Shown here piece after piece: positions 43,605 to 54,813 of a stretch of 64,000 nt of DNA (positions are counted from its first letter, which is position 1; every line of letters starts with the position of its first letter). Under the pieces are notes generated by a model. It saw nothing but the letters and a program-made list of their open reading frames with translations. It was not told the origin of the DNA and did not search any database. This DNA is from Suillus spraguei (Eukaryota > Basidiomycota > Agaricomycetes > Boletales > Suillaceae), in the NCBI GenBank assembly GCA_016800925.1, contig JABCPU010000019.1, forward strand, positions 310,001 through 374,000. The letters are read 5' to 3'. The position numbers were made by a program, and so were the translations under genes.

Positions 43605-45648
43605 GGCCTTAAAACCCTATCTTTTGGTGCACGTCTCACATCTATAGGAATCTCCACCAGTCCAAAGGCCATCTTACTCCTTTAGCATTGCCGGCGGTAT
43701 TTCACGCTTACTGCACACTGTACCGACTGCCGCACCACGTTCCATGTACTGATGTCCTCCCATGTCCTTGCCGCGTCCGCATAGCTCCATTTGGTGCATT
43801 GTTTGTTTTATGTTCATTATCACTGATTCCACAGCAAGTCTTATTACATGTCGCCTCATGCCGCAGCCGCCTCGCACTATGTTTACATATGGCAGTTACT
43901 ATACTTGAGCACTACTGATCTCGCCTAGAGCATTCCGAATGCATACAATTTAGGATATAAGCACCGCATACCCCGCACGATACAGTACCTGATTTTACCC
44001 CATTGCATGTACTATAGGTCAGGATTAGTGTCTAGCTCTGGAACCACCCAGTAGTAGACTTAGTCTTTAAAGTTCTTTACCACTCGTTAATTGATCTCGC
44101 TCTTTCACCGTTACTGCTGGCATACCGCTGGACTCTTGATTGCTATTTTTATTGAACTTCTCATGCACCGCTACTTTACTGCTGAAAGTACTGTGGCCTT
44201 CTTTGCTGTTTCTTTGCACCACTCGCAACCTTACCACTGTAAAGATACGATCTAACCTGGGCTGTAGATAAACTACCTCCTCAGTTAGTATGTGAGTCTT
44301 GTGCTCCGTCTAGTCTGCTTCACTTGTGAGAACAAGAGTGTTTGACCCTAAAGGGGGATGCCTATTAGTATGGTCAAGTTCGAGTCAAACTTATGTGCGA
44401 AGGAAGCGTCGTGGTTAGCAGTAAGTTGCCGCAGTCAGCGATGGTGCCGCCGGAACTAGCGTCATGTGTAGCGGTGCTACCGTGGTCAAGATATGGTCAG
44501 AAACAGTTGCGTCAAGCGAGCAATGTCAAGCGATAATATCAGCGGTAACGGTAAAGCTGCGAGCGGTGCAAAGAAACAGTAAAGAAGGTTGCAGTACTTT
44601 TAGCAGTAAAGCAGCGGTGCGTGAGAAGTTCAGTCAAAATAAGAGTCAAAAGTCCAGCGGTAATGGAAAACGAGCGTGATAGATTAATGAGTGATAAGGA
44701 AACTTTAAAAGACTAAGTCCACTACTGGATAGATCCAGAGCTAGACAATAATCCTGACCTATAGTACGTGCAATGGTGTAAAATCAGGTACTTCTATTGT
44801 GGAGGGTACATGGTGCTTATATCCTAAATCATATGTACTCAGAATACTCTAGGCGAGATCAGTGTTACGAACTGGGGTGGCATCACCAGCGACAGTGAAA
44901 AGACACAGACGGTCTGCTGGGAAGTTCTACAATGTCCAGAAGAGGACAAGGTGAAAGTACAAGGAACGCGTTCCAAGTACGATCAAGGGTTCAGCCTCAA
45001 AGACAAGTCTAAGAGGTTCTACGAGAATAGAGACTAAGGCTAAGGAGTGCTTAGACTTAGAGACGATTCAAGACAACTTAGGTTGGAGACCTAAGCGAAG
45101 GATGTTCCAGGTAAAACCCAGTAAGATTAAAGTAAAGAATCTACTACAAGTACAACGTGCTTAAATAGACCAATATGTGCGCACGGACCAAGAGAGACGT
45201 GAGAACGTAAGTGCGTATCCAAATGAGGAAGGCAACTATAGTACAGATGCATTGAGCATATGAGTCAGAGTCATGCGACATGATATACAAGGAAAGAGAC
45301 AAAGAGAAAATGAATAGGGGCATGTACGATTGTAACAATCAGTAGCGCTGGAGTGTAGTAACTGCCATAAGTAAACATAGCGCGAGGTGCTGCGGCATGA
45401 GGCAACATGTAATAAGGCTTGCTGTGGAATCAGTGATAGTGAACATAAAAAAAACAACGCACCAAATGGAGCTATGTGGATGTGGCAAGGACATGGGAGG
45501 ACATCAGTACATGGAACATGGTGCGATAGTCGGTACAGTGTGCGGTAAGCGTGGGATGCCGCCGGTACTGCTAAAGGGGTAAGATGGCCATGACAAGTGG
45601 TAACTCCTGTAGACGTGAGATGAGTGTCAAAAGATGGGGTTTTAAGTG
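43605..45648. repeat. Large diverged palindrome, right arm split by a solo LTR
   Basis: Left arm about 43605-44240 and right arm about 44545-44862 plus 45343-45648 are reverse complements with moderate divergence. Examples are CTTAAAACCCTATCTTTTG against the reverse of 45630-45648, the block 43684-43918 against 45345-45570, and 43919-44210 against 44560-44862. The middle (44240-44545) is unique. No protein-coding capacity was recognised. Two solo LTRs or a foldback element in opposite orientation are both possible origins. Confidence 0.7.
44863..45337 (-). mobile_element. Solo LTR with ATCAG target duplication
   Basis: 475 bp starting TGTTACGAACTGG and ending TTGTAACA, flanked on both sides by the 5-bp direct repeat ATCAG. 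It closely resembles the LTR at 45647-46112 in sequence and orientation. The matching left palindrome arm carries the uninterrupted site (CTACTGATCTCGCC, 43910-43923), which proves insertion. Orientation is given as minus by analogy with the neighbouring element, whose genes read on the minus strand. Confidence 0.9.
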
Positions 45649-46112
45649 TTATGAACTGGGGTGGCGTCACCAGTGACAGTGAAAAGACACAGACGGTCTG
45701 CTGGGAGGTTCTTACAATACCCAAAAGAGGACAAGGTGAAAGTACAAGGAACGCATTCCGAGTATGATCAAGGGTTCGGCCTCAAAGATGAGTCTCTGAG
45801 GTTCTACGAGAATAGAGACTAGGACTAAGGAGTGCTTAGACTTAGAGACGACTTAGGTTGGAGACCTAAGCGAAGGAGATTCCAGGTAAAACCCAGTAAG
45901 ATTAAAGTAAAGAATCTACTACAAGTACACTGTGCTTTATATAGGTAGACATGTGCGCACAGACCAGGTAACCATGAGAATGTAACTGCGTATCCTAATA
46001 AGGAAGGCATGTATTGTACAGATGCGTTGAGCATATGAGTCAAAGTCATGTGACATGATATACAAGTAAGAAGATAAAGGGAAAATGAATAGGGGCACGT
46101 ACAACTGTAACA
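45647..46112 (-). repeat. 3' LTR of the truncated gypsy element
   Basis: About 466 bp with TGTTA..TAACA ends. It is closely similar to the solo LTR at 44863-45337. The outer end abuts the palindrome arm (GGGGTTTTAAG). Confidence 0.85.
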
Positions 46113-46126
46113 TTACCCCCTTATTA
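46113..46126 (-). other. Polypurine tract next to the 3' LTR
   Basis: On the minus strand, AATAAGGGGGTAA directly precedes the LTR. This is the position and composition expected of the plus-strand priming site of an LTR retrotransposon. Confidence 0.65.
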
Positions 46127-46143
46127 CATTGAAAGTCACCGAC

Positions 46144-47615
46144 TTTCAAACATCTCTGTTGTCATCATAGACGGGATCATAGTCATCATAGTTAGCGACG
46201 TCTTCATCAGCGGCACTTCCTCCTAGCATATAAGCAGCTTCCTCCTCTGCTACAGTCCTCGCCCGTCGACCTTCTTTTCGTCGTCGACGGTTAATGAGAT
46301 ACTGTTCCCACCTACGCAGTGCATCATAAAATCCATCGTCCTTCCAAGTAAGCGTAAACGGAGGTTTCCCACGATGCTGGGGGCAGTAAATGGACAGATG
46401 GGTAGGAGCGTGTTGAAGACAGATTTGGCATTGATAGTCAAGACAATTCTTTTGTCGATGTCTGACGATGCCACAGATTCAACATTTCATGTTTTCATCA
46501 GTGTTAGACATAGACATGCATAATGGTGATGGTGAGATAATGGGTTTAGGACTGACGGATCTAGCACGCTTCTTCCCTTTCTGTCATGTCATGCGTTTTA
46601 AGGCGAGGGCGTTGTCACGTCGAAGCTGTGCTTGTTGCTTACTAGTTAGCACGTATGCGGATGTGGGGAGGTCAGGAGTGGTTCCCCTTTCAGCAACCAC
46701 TAGAAGTTTGTTGGAGGAGGAAGAAGAGGTGGTGCCGAAGTCTTTTACTAAGACTGGCGAGACAGGGTCCATTGGACCAAATGATGACGGGATAGACATG
46801 GGGGGGTGTATATGAAGGTCGCGAAGTCAAGGACCGAGTGCTATTAATTCAGCAACAGGAATCCCTAACCTTTTCGCAGCTCCACACTGCTCTTCTGTGC
46901 AGGGCTCGTATAGCCACGCGGGGTGTTCATGGGAGATTGTGATAGGGGGCGGTGAAGTTGGTTGTTCGATAGGAGATGGGGTTTGGGGGGAATCGAGGTC
47001 GGCTTGTGTTTGTTGCAGATCAGTGATGGCTTCTTCTACTAAGTTTCTGGCTGCTCTGGTTTCAGCGACTGATTGCTGGATGGTTTCAACGACCGCATTG
47101 GTGAGCTGTCCAATCTCTTGGACAGCAGTGCATAAGCCAGCAAGGGCATCAACACTAGAATACATGCGCGAAGAAGAGGGTGCTGGAATAGGAAGTGGCG
47201 TATCTTTCTGTGGAGAGGGAGGTCGAGCAACGCCTGCTCGACATTTGGCCACGATGTGAATAGCTTCTTCAACATCGCTTTTAAAAGAACCGGGAAGCAA
47301 CAACATAGCATAAGAACGAATGTGTTTTTGAAGATGTAAGAAGCGTTGACGATATGTAGTGTCTGTGGTTTCGTTGGCTGTGGCTTCAATGAGGGCAGCA
47401 GTACGGATAATGTTGACGAGGAGGAGGGCCAGGAAGGCACCTCTTTCTGTGAGGATTCTCTTGATTTCAAGGGCGTGTCCTTCACATAAAAGGGCGGCTT
47501 CAATATAGGAGGTATTGTCGATTTCGGTGGCAAGGGTTCCATAGTGTTCAGCATCAGAGTCGGAGTCATTGTTGGCAATGGTGACAGGGGTGATGTAGGC
47601 AGTGGGGAAAGACAT
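46144..47615 (-). pseudogene. Additional 3' ORF with zinc knuckles, three TGA stops
   Basis: A reading frame of about 490 codons lies after the integrase, where retroviruses place env. The first 262 codons (47615-46827) are open and include a helical region (EIDNTSYIEAALLCEGHALE, then AVQEIGQLTNAVVETIQQSV) that resembles a Gag-like or coiled-coil domain. The same frame continues through TGA stops near 46824, 46584 and 46472. It then enters two Cys/His motifs, C-stop-IC-GIVR-H-RQKN-C and CQICLQHAPTHLSIYC, and an Arg-rich, then acidic tail ending at 46144. Extra zinc-knuckle ORFs near the 3' LTR occur in some basidiomycete gypsy elements; the function is unknown. The stops make this copy non-functional. 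Confidence 0.6.
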
Positions 47616-47669
47616 TTCGATGGTGGTAGTTGATCAAGTGCGTTGTGCAATTGGTTGACTGAAGGATAA

Positions 47670-48464
47670 TCAAATGGCGTGTTGCTTCTTATAAGCATTC
47701 AAGATTTGAGCAGAGTTCTTCAAGTTCTTTTCTGGGAGCCATTCGTTATCTCCCGATGAATATCCTTTCCAGGAAATGAGATAATGTCGGCGAGTGCCGG
47801 TTCCTTTGTGAGAAAGAATTGCTTCTATTTCATATTCCTCCTCTTCTTTGATGATGTCAGGTGGTGGTTCGGGGAAGTTCGGACCGTGTACGTCCGTTTT
47901 GCTATAGGACGATAAAACAGAAGCATGGAAGGTAGGGTGGATCTTCCATCGCGGAGGGAGTTTGAGTGTGAACGTGATGGGTGATAAGACATCGATGATC
48001 GGGAAAGGTCCATATTGTTTTGGTGCGAGTTTCCTTGATGGAAGCTTGAGTCTAAGGTTAGCAGCAGATAGCCAAACCTTATCTCTGATCTTCCATGGGG
48101 TGTACTTATCTCCTTGGGATCGTTCGGCCATTGTCTGCATTGCAATCTTATGACAGGCGATTGCTTCTTCTCTTATCTTCTGCAGAGATCGTACTCGATC
48201 TTCTGCTGCGGGGACGGATGAATCAGGGATGAGGTGAGGGATAGCGCGCAGTTCGTATCCCATCATTAGATAGAAGGGTGATGCATTCCTTGCATCATGT
48301 TTTCGATGGTTGTGGACGAATTCAGCGATTGGTAGGTGTTCTACCCAATCTTCAGGGTTGTTGCGACAATAGATGCGTAGATATGTTTCAAGTTCTTGAT
48401 TTAGCCTTTCAGTTTGACCATCAGTCTGCGGGTGATAAGCCGTAGATGTGTCATATACCATACT
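47670..48464 (-). pseudogene. Integrase C-terminal region with chromodomain, 5' truncated
   Basis: Begins inside the integrase core at STAYHPQTDGQTERLNQ, retaining the catalytic Glu but lacking the HHCC finger and both Asp residues. The GPY/F-type region (LRLKLPSRKLAPKQYGPF) and KLPPRWKIHPTFHAS follow. A chromodomain (EYEIEAILSHKGTGTRRHY then LISWKGYSSGDNEWLPE) ends the protein at 47670. Chromodomains of this clade direct insertion to heterochromatin. The frame stays open upstream to 48545, but those residues are read from the adjacent element. Confidence 0.82.
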
Positions 48465-49356
48465 TCTAATCTCAGATCCGACCATATCCGTCCGGTCCAC
48501 AGATCCTGTCCGGACCACCCATCCGAATGTAATCACTTCTCGCACCTTAACTCCCTTGTGTACATCTGCGTCTATCTCCTTTCGTCATTTCTCCTACTAC
48601 CGGTACTCCGGCTGTTTATATTTCCGTCCTGTGTTACTGATCCGTTTCCTGTGTTCATTTCCGATTCATGCTTACTGATCCGCTGTGCATTAACTAATAG
48701 ACTTCCGTTACACTTCGTACATAGCCCTCGGTCCCGGACTTGCTGATTATCTGTCTTAGATACTTACAGTATATAAACCACTTGTAGATCTCCGTAGAAC
48801 CTTAGTTCGAATATCATCTTAGATTCTACTCATTCTGCCTCTTCTGGACTTAAGCCACTTTCCGCTTTAAGTCACCTTCCGAGACTTAGGATTGATTCCT
48901 ATAGTCTATATCTCCGACTCTATCTTCGGATAGTCCATCTCTGTTAGTTTCTAGTTAGGAACTCGTTCCGAAACTAGCCTTAATCTCTGTCCTCTCCTTA
49001 CGTTCCGAATAACCTTCGGACGTATCATATCCAACACCTTCGGACACCCGGATCTGTCACGCAACTCCTTCCGGGTCTTCGGACGAATAACTCCTCCCTG
49101 AAATAAGGGGCATTACTCGAGAAAGGGGCACAGTGTATGAACTGAGGCCAAAGCCCTTCGGATCTTTCTACCCTTGAGTACAGTCTTAACAGTATATTCG
49201 AACTCAAACCTTTCCGAGTAACTTTTAAACCATCCCATATCATGCCTCCCCGTAAAACTCAAAAACACTCTCCGAGGAGCCGGACTTGGTCCGATCCAAC
49301 GAGATCCCACACCCATCGTCCAAACATTCACCAGTTTCTCTCAACGCCGCGCAAGC
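48465..49356 (+). mobile_element. Probable 5' LTR and leader of a second gypsy element
   Basis: Lies between the break of the minus-strand gypsy element and the gag start of the plus-strand one. It is rich in TCCG/CGGA words like the gag-pol that follows. No second LTR copy is present, so the LTR border cannot be fixed. An alternative in-frame start MPPRKTQKHSPRSR at 49242 suggests gag may once have begun there. Confidence 0.45.
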
Positions 49357-49490
49357 ATGAGCGACATAGGCCAAAGTATTTCCGCTCGTCAAGTCAGACC
49401 GGATCCGATAACACCAACTTGGAAACCGGATAACCCAGACTCCAACTCGCGCCCGACCATTCGCTTTGATGATGAGCTGCGCAGTAACCC
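49357..49490 (+). pseudogene. gag, 5' part, cut by transposon insertion
   Basis: First 45 codons (MSDIGQSISARQVRPDPI to DDELRSNP). The frame joins that of the 3' part after removal of the 7986-bp insert. An earlier start at 49242 is in a different frame. Confidence 0.65.
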
Positions 49491-49514
49491 CATCAGGAAA
49501 ACATCGAGTTCCTT
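49491..49514 (+). repeat. Left terminal inverted repeat of Plavaka element
   Basis: 24 bp, exact reverse complement of 57453-57476. Confidence 0.9.
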
Positions 49515-49881
49515 TTCGGTCCTTAGCTTACTTAAAGTTCCTTAAATTTAATTCTAAGGCTGCTAAGGAGAATAAGGAACTAGTGTGTTCCTTAGCGAAA
49601 TGTATTTTAAGGAGTGAAGTCATTTCAAGGCGGTTAAGGCATCAAAGGCAGTTGTATTTTTGAAAGTAAAATAAGTAAAATAAGGCGCCTGCTGAGCGCC
49701 AAAAAAAAACATGTTATGTATTATGTTAGTGCTTACTTCAATAAGCACTGATAGACGCGCAACACGCCGACAACAACTCGCTCGTCATCTACACATCAAT
49801 CACAGAAATCTACAAAATCTAAGAAAAAAACATCATAGTAAGTTTTAATCGATAATCGTCACATCAAACATTGCTTACCAG

Positions 49882-50112
49882 GTGCTAGTGAATCAGATGG
49901 CTCCAAGATCTCGTGTGCAACTGCAACGAAAGACGTGCAAGTGGGGAGATGTGGCTGTCCGGGCAGAGGCTGCAATCAGAGCTGAGGCAAGGGCAGAAGA
50001 AGCGGAGGCGAGAGCAGAAGAAGCAGAGGCGAGAGCAAATGAGATGAAGGCGAGAGTGGGAGAGGGATTATTGTGCTTCAAGTTCTTGAAGAGGGCGGGG
50101 GGCCGTTTTTGA
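49882..50112 (+). CDS. Small Ala/Glu/Arg-rich frame inside Plavaka element
   Basis: 76 codons with repeated AEEAEAR heptad-like units encoded by near-identical 24-bp DNA repeats (about 49984-50050), predicted helical. It could be a relic exon or a chance frame over a small tandem repeat. No homology recognised. Confidence 0.25.
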   Translation: MLVNQMAPRSRVQLQRKTCKWGDVAVRAEAAIRAEARAEEAEARAEEAEARANEMKARVGEGLLCFKFLKRAGGRF

Positions 50113-50289
50113 AGGAATCGAAACAGAGCGCGTTGCTTGAGCCTCGAGTGACTGTAGACCATGGTGAGTGCGAGTACATCTCAAATTTGATGAGAACTTA
50201 CCTATCATTTGAGCAGGAATCGAGACAGAACGTGTGGCTTGAGCGTAGAGTGAGTTTTGTACGAGTGTATAATAGTGAGGATTAAGGCT

Positions 50290-50975
50290 GTCTGCCTGGG
50301 GAAATATGAATTGTCATAGAAGACAGCGGTCGTTCAAAAGCTCGTTGTATTCTTCGTCCAACTTCATCTGCAGCTCCAGAGAGCTATCATCAATGCCAAT
50401 CTGGAGGGTATTAGGCAAGAATCCGTGACATCAACGCGATAGTTGTGCTCAAAGGCTTCATTGTCAAGGCCAAACGTCTCAATCTTCTGACGTTTGATGA
50501 ACGCACCGTCCATACCGTCTTCACCATACACGAACTGGATGAGGTCTCCAAGCGAGTTGTGAACAGTGCCATCATAGTGTACCATCACGTCCTCCAATGC
50601 CTTGACGAGACGACCTGTCCAAGAAGATGCATTTCATGTGAAATCACGCAATTGCAATGCTTTACCTGTTTTTGAATCTCGCATAATGATACCAGTCTCT
50701 GCCTTCTTGACGGCCATATCAATAAGACCTTCTCTTCCAGCCATGGCATGGAAGAAAAACTCCTGTGGCGTCAACCCTCGTAGATATGAGTTCTTGACGA
50801 AGCCACATGCCTCCAGGCTGAAGTCGTCCTTGGTGAAATGGGGAAGAGTATGATGACGGAACCTGAATGGGATTCGACAACCTTCAACACTTTGCTGCCC
50901 AACACAGATAGACATTTGCGAGATGTTGATGTATGAACCCTTGGAACCAGCTGTGACCATCTGCTTCACGTTGTA
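50290..50975 (-). pseudogene. RPB1: Captured fragment of RNA polymerase II subunit RPB1
   Basis: On the minus strand the frame gives [20 protein letters not shown], then [20 protein letters not shown] and [20 protein letters not shown]. These are the funnel and bridge-helix region of the Pol II largest subunit. After KKAETG a probable intron (about 50690-50615, GTATCA..GGACAG) interrupts. The frame resumes at [38 protein letters not shown] and [10 protein letters not shown] small deletion then shifts the frame, after which [20 protein letters not shown] can be read. Some normally invariant residues are changed (for example [16 protein letters not shown]). Neither start, active-site loop nor CTD is present. 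It lies between the transposase 3' end and the left TIR, inside the element, so this is captured host sequence and not a gene. Confidence 0.88.
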
Positions 50976-51186
50976 CCCAACAGCGAGGTTGAAGGCGGCA
51001 GGCCAGGAAAGCCGCACAACCCATATGAAGATGATATGGTCTTGGAGCCTACCTGCGTGGGGAAATGTGGGTTGTTGTAGGGGCGGCGGTTGTCGAGCAT
51101 CGCGTTGTATTCTGTCATCTAGATGGGTCTGTAGGGTATTTAATTAGCAAAAGGACGACAAAATGAGAGGCAAGGACGTACCACAA

Positions 51187-54100
51187 TCACACTATTTCAA
51201 AAGCGTGGTGATCGGCATATCTGTTGACATAGTAGGAGTTGAACATGTCATATGAGTCGTGTGGACTTATTTTTGGGATAAAGTCCGGGCCATAGACTGG
51301 AATGAGATGGGCAGCGCGAAAGATACAATCGATGTGAATAATTGAGACGTCTGGGACATCGTCACCAGTTGTCGTTGGCGCAACGACATACATGCCTGTG
51401 TCGGGATCGCGTTCTTCGTGAACATAAGAATACCAATGAACTATGGCGCAGGGATAGTATGAGGTCCGATAGTTAAATGAGAAAAAGCAAAGGACTCGCG
51501 CAACTGCAAGTCCATTCATGGGAGAGTCGAAGTCAACACCCATGTTGATGAAGATACAGTCATGCCTTGGTTCGCCAGTGCGCCACAATGGTGTTGCCCT
51601 GATGTGCTCGCGATGCATACCTCCCGTACCACTCAGATCACTGGGTGCATGGAACGAGGCTGCAGCAGAATTAAAGAGGGTGAGTTTCCCTAGGAATACT
51701 TGCGCTGTTGCCGGATCAAACTCAGGAGGGTTGGGATCGTCTGAATAGTGTTGATCATGTATGAATTCCTGAATCATAAACGGGAGGCGTGGAAGGTCGA
51801 GTTCGAGGCTGAGTGCATGAACATTTCGTGCACAACCTATTCATTGTCAGAAAGGGTCCAGGAGCAAAATGTTTAACATACGAGGAGTTAATGCAAGCTC
51901 AACATGGGACTCTACAGTCGGTCCATCAATAATCTCACCAGCATCCACTTCAATGGATTGATTTTGAGGCTCGTGGATACGCAGTCGCCCATGATGGCCT
52001 TCTTGTGCCATATTAGCCTCCGCGTCGTCATCCGGTTCTAAGTCGTCGTCTGCAGGAATATTCTGACCTATTGGGGATATGAGAAGGGCTACATCGTCAG
52101 CAAAAGATCACGTATGTCTCCTGAGTTCTCCCAAAGCATTGGACAGACAAGAGCCACGAAGCATACCACGTGCCTCAAAATCTACGCGAGCGGCTGCAAG
52201 TTTGTCGAGGCGTTGATTTGTTAGTAGCATTTGTCCGAGTGCGTTAAACCTGCTAGATCGGCGCCAAGGTTCTTTAACTGCCTTGATGTGCTTGGACTCA
52301 GTAATTGAAGAGCAAAGGCCGTTGGGTGCGCCGAAAAGTCGAATCAGTACTATGTAGTGGCACAGGGAGTGTTGACGCGGAAGGGAGAATGTCGAGACCA
52401 CACCGGTTGTCTTGAAGATCTCCCGATATTGGTGAAAGCGGTCGAGGGCATCTTGTAGTTTTACGAGGTCATCTTCAGTGAGAGCCTCGCGCCTCACAAT
52501 GTAGCAAAAATTCTAGAAATGCACTGAATGTGCGCACCACATCTTGAGGAACATGACCTTCAATTGCAGCTAGATAGACCTAAATACGAGTCAGCTCACA
52601 TGTTGTTTGGAACGGAATACACAGCATACCTTCATTAATGCCTTTGAGTCGTCACCTGTCCACTGCCGAAAAACCTCGCCCATCAGGAAAGCGTCGCAAC
52701 CCAGCGAATGGGGCAACTGCTGCTATCCTGTATGTTATTAGTAGTTATCAGCAAAACATCATAGATTTGCGTACCTGCGGTCAATGTCATCCATTATCTC
52801 AGCCGCATGACGGGTACCGTGTGTGACCAGAAGATACTCTCCCACCCAATCAACCAGATGATCCTTGAAAGTTCCCTTGATTATTTGATGCAAGATATCC
52901 GGAGATAGGAGCTCGTGGATGTCCACTCGAGGAAAGTCATTTGTAAATGGCTAGAAAAGCAAAAAGGTGAGATTGGACCTAGCGAGTTTCAGCGAGCAAC
53001 TTACAACGAGATCGGCAATGATGCCATACTGTTCCCAAGCCTGTTTGTATGTGAGTTGTTCGATGAGCAACTCGGTATGTGCTTTGCGTCGATGGAGACA
53101 TGGTTGAGCGCCGTCAAGGTCCTTCCTATTTCCTAGACACCTATTTTGATAATAAATAAGTCGTTAAAAAGCAAAACAAAGTTTGATGACGCACCGTGGA
53201 CACCAGTTCTGCACGACGCCAGAGAGAAGTATCTGTTCTGGATAGTCCGCTATGTAAGGGCCCAAGCTGTACACCATTCGTCGATAGTGGCCATCCGGAA
53301 AGCATGTGACATCGAAATTTTCCATGAAAGGTTTCACAGACTCGAAAATCTTCGCAAGGGAGCGCTGGAATAGCTGCCGTCGAAAATTTCTGTATTTGAT
53401 GTCGTCATTATGTTCCTTCGTAGCTAGACAAATGAAGGTTATGATACAGTGATCCATTGAGAATAACAAGCACCTACATTTCGGTATCGCAAGAAATCCA
53501 ATGAGCACAACACCATTGCAATGTGCCCGTCGTACGCTATTGTGAATGTTCCCGATTGAGAGATAGAGTGGGTGGTATTCGGTCTGACCAGTAGCGACAG
53601 AAACAACAGTCTTATCACTGCCGATAATCAATGGTACAAATGTCGAACCATGATTCTCCTCATTTTGAGCGATAACATCCTTGAGATGATTGTTAGTATG
53701 CCAAAAATGTAAATATGAAAGAGACGTACTGCCTGATTCCATGCCCAGTCACCAGACATAAAGTTCTTCCAATATCGTTTGTCCTCGGTAGTATAATCGC
53801 GGTAGGGTGAATACTCGATTCCTCCATCGAAATCACAGTTTGCCAAAATGCCACGCGTCATCTCCAATGGATCTCTATACCAGACATCATATTGTCCATC
53901 CATCCACGGCGGTACGTCTTGTTCGGGTTTGGCTCTGTTGTAGCACAACGTAAAGCTCTTCCAAGGGGTATCGCCAAGTGGTGTTGCATCAATTGTAGCG
54001 TACATGTCCCTATGGTTTTCAAATGGGGGGGGGTCATTGTGCTTTATGAGAGTCGCGGCCCACAAGTCGAGAAGTGTATCAATCTGCCTTGCAGACATTT

Positions 54101-54598
54101 GATTGCACATGAATAAGAATTCCGCCATCTCAAATTCAACACGATTGTCATAAGGCGTCCAATCGGTTGGGGGGGCATCCGTGTGAGGTGGCGGGGGTGC
54201 ATCCTGGTCAATAAATGCCCCATTAGCATCGCATTTGAGTCCTAAGACAAAAAATGAGTAACAGTAATATGAACTCCTTAAAAACGCCCACCTGTGAGGT
54301 GCGGATGGAAAGTATGCAATAAGCGCCCCATATCCGCCCAAGTACCTTCCTCAGTTACAAAACCCTGGTCGCCAGCCGGGTCATCATAAATATTGTCATC
54401 GATAACACCTGCCGGAGTGGGAGAACGACTCCGTGGAGGTATAAATCCGGGACCTGCGAGCGGAGCTGTGTGATTGAGGTTTTGTATTTGTGGGGTACCA
54501 TGCTTCGCATGTGTGTGCTGAGTGAGGCCAGACTTGTTTTTGAAGACCCGATTGCAGTTTGGAAACCGACAAACGAGCCTGGTGACAGCTGGGGCCAT
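51187..54598 (-). CDS. Plavaka transposase, spliced
   Basis: Transposase of the Plavaka group, a basidiomycete branch related to CACTA/CMC elements. Start at 54598 with a C2H2 finger (LVCRFPNCNRVFKNKSGLTQ then HTHAKH). Exon 2 (about 54240-53730) contains FEMAEFLFMCNQMSARQIDT, DTPWKSFTLCYN and YRDPLEMTRGILANCDF. The catalytic region includes VPLIIGSDKTVVSVATGQTE, SIGNIHNSVRRAH and YIADYPEQILLSGVVQNWCP. Downstream exons show DFPRVDIHELLSPDILHQII then KGTFKDHLVDWV, FPDGRGFRQWTGDDSKALMK, and PNGLCSSITESKHIKAVKEP. The C-terminal part (SSAAASFHAPSDLSG-type region) ends at 51187. Several 50-60 nt introns. No clear break was seen, so it may be functional; exon borders were not verified. Divergent from the second gene. 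Confidence 0.85.
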
Positions 54599-54813
54599 GT
54601 TGGACAGTGGGTAGTCGCAGTGAGATGGATACCAGGGAGCAGAATACGTAGAATGCAGACTAGACTAATACTAAGTGTGTGAATCAGAAATTATGACATG
54701 CTCAATCAAAAAAAATATAACTTCACCCGTTCGTTGCCACCTTTTGCTAGCATCCATATTCTTTCAACACCTTGCTACCAGCATTCCTCCAACAGCTTGT
54801 CCTAGATCTCACC
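54599..54813. promoter_or_regulatory. Divergent promoter between the two Plavaka genes
   Basis: 215 bp between the transposase start (54598, -) and the second gene start (54814, +). A shared promoter is inferred from layout. No conserved box could be assigned. Confidence 0.4.

Larger units (their letters stand above)
45647..48464 (-). mobile_element. 3' half of a chromodomain Ty3/gypsy retrotransposon
   Basis: Reading on the minus strand, the order is integrase C-terminal part with chromodomain, an extra zinc-knuckle ORF, polypurine tract and 3' LTR. Everything 5' of the integrase C-terminal region (gag, protease, RT, RNase H, 5' LTR) is missing; the break is at about 48464. There the sequence passes directly into the leader of the next element. 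Confidence 0.8.

Noticed and set aside
49242..49433. Alternative gag start MPPRKTQ
   Set aside because: Its frame does not join the capsid-encoding part, whereas the start at 49357 does after removal of the Plavaka insert.
51040..51140. Second possible RPB1-like repeat upstream of the captured fragment (shared words with 50290-50350)
   Set aside because: Similarity is limited to a few short words (GGGGAAAT, CGTTGTATTCT) and the translation does not match RPB1 well.
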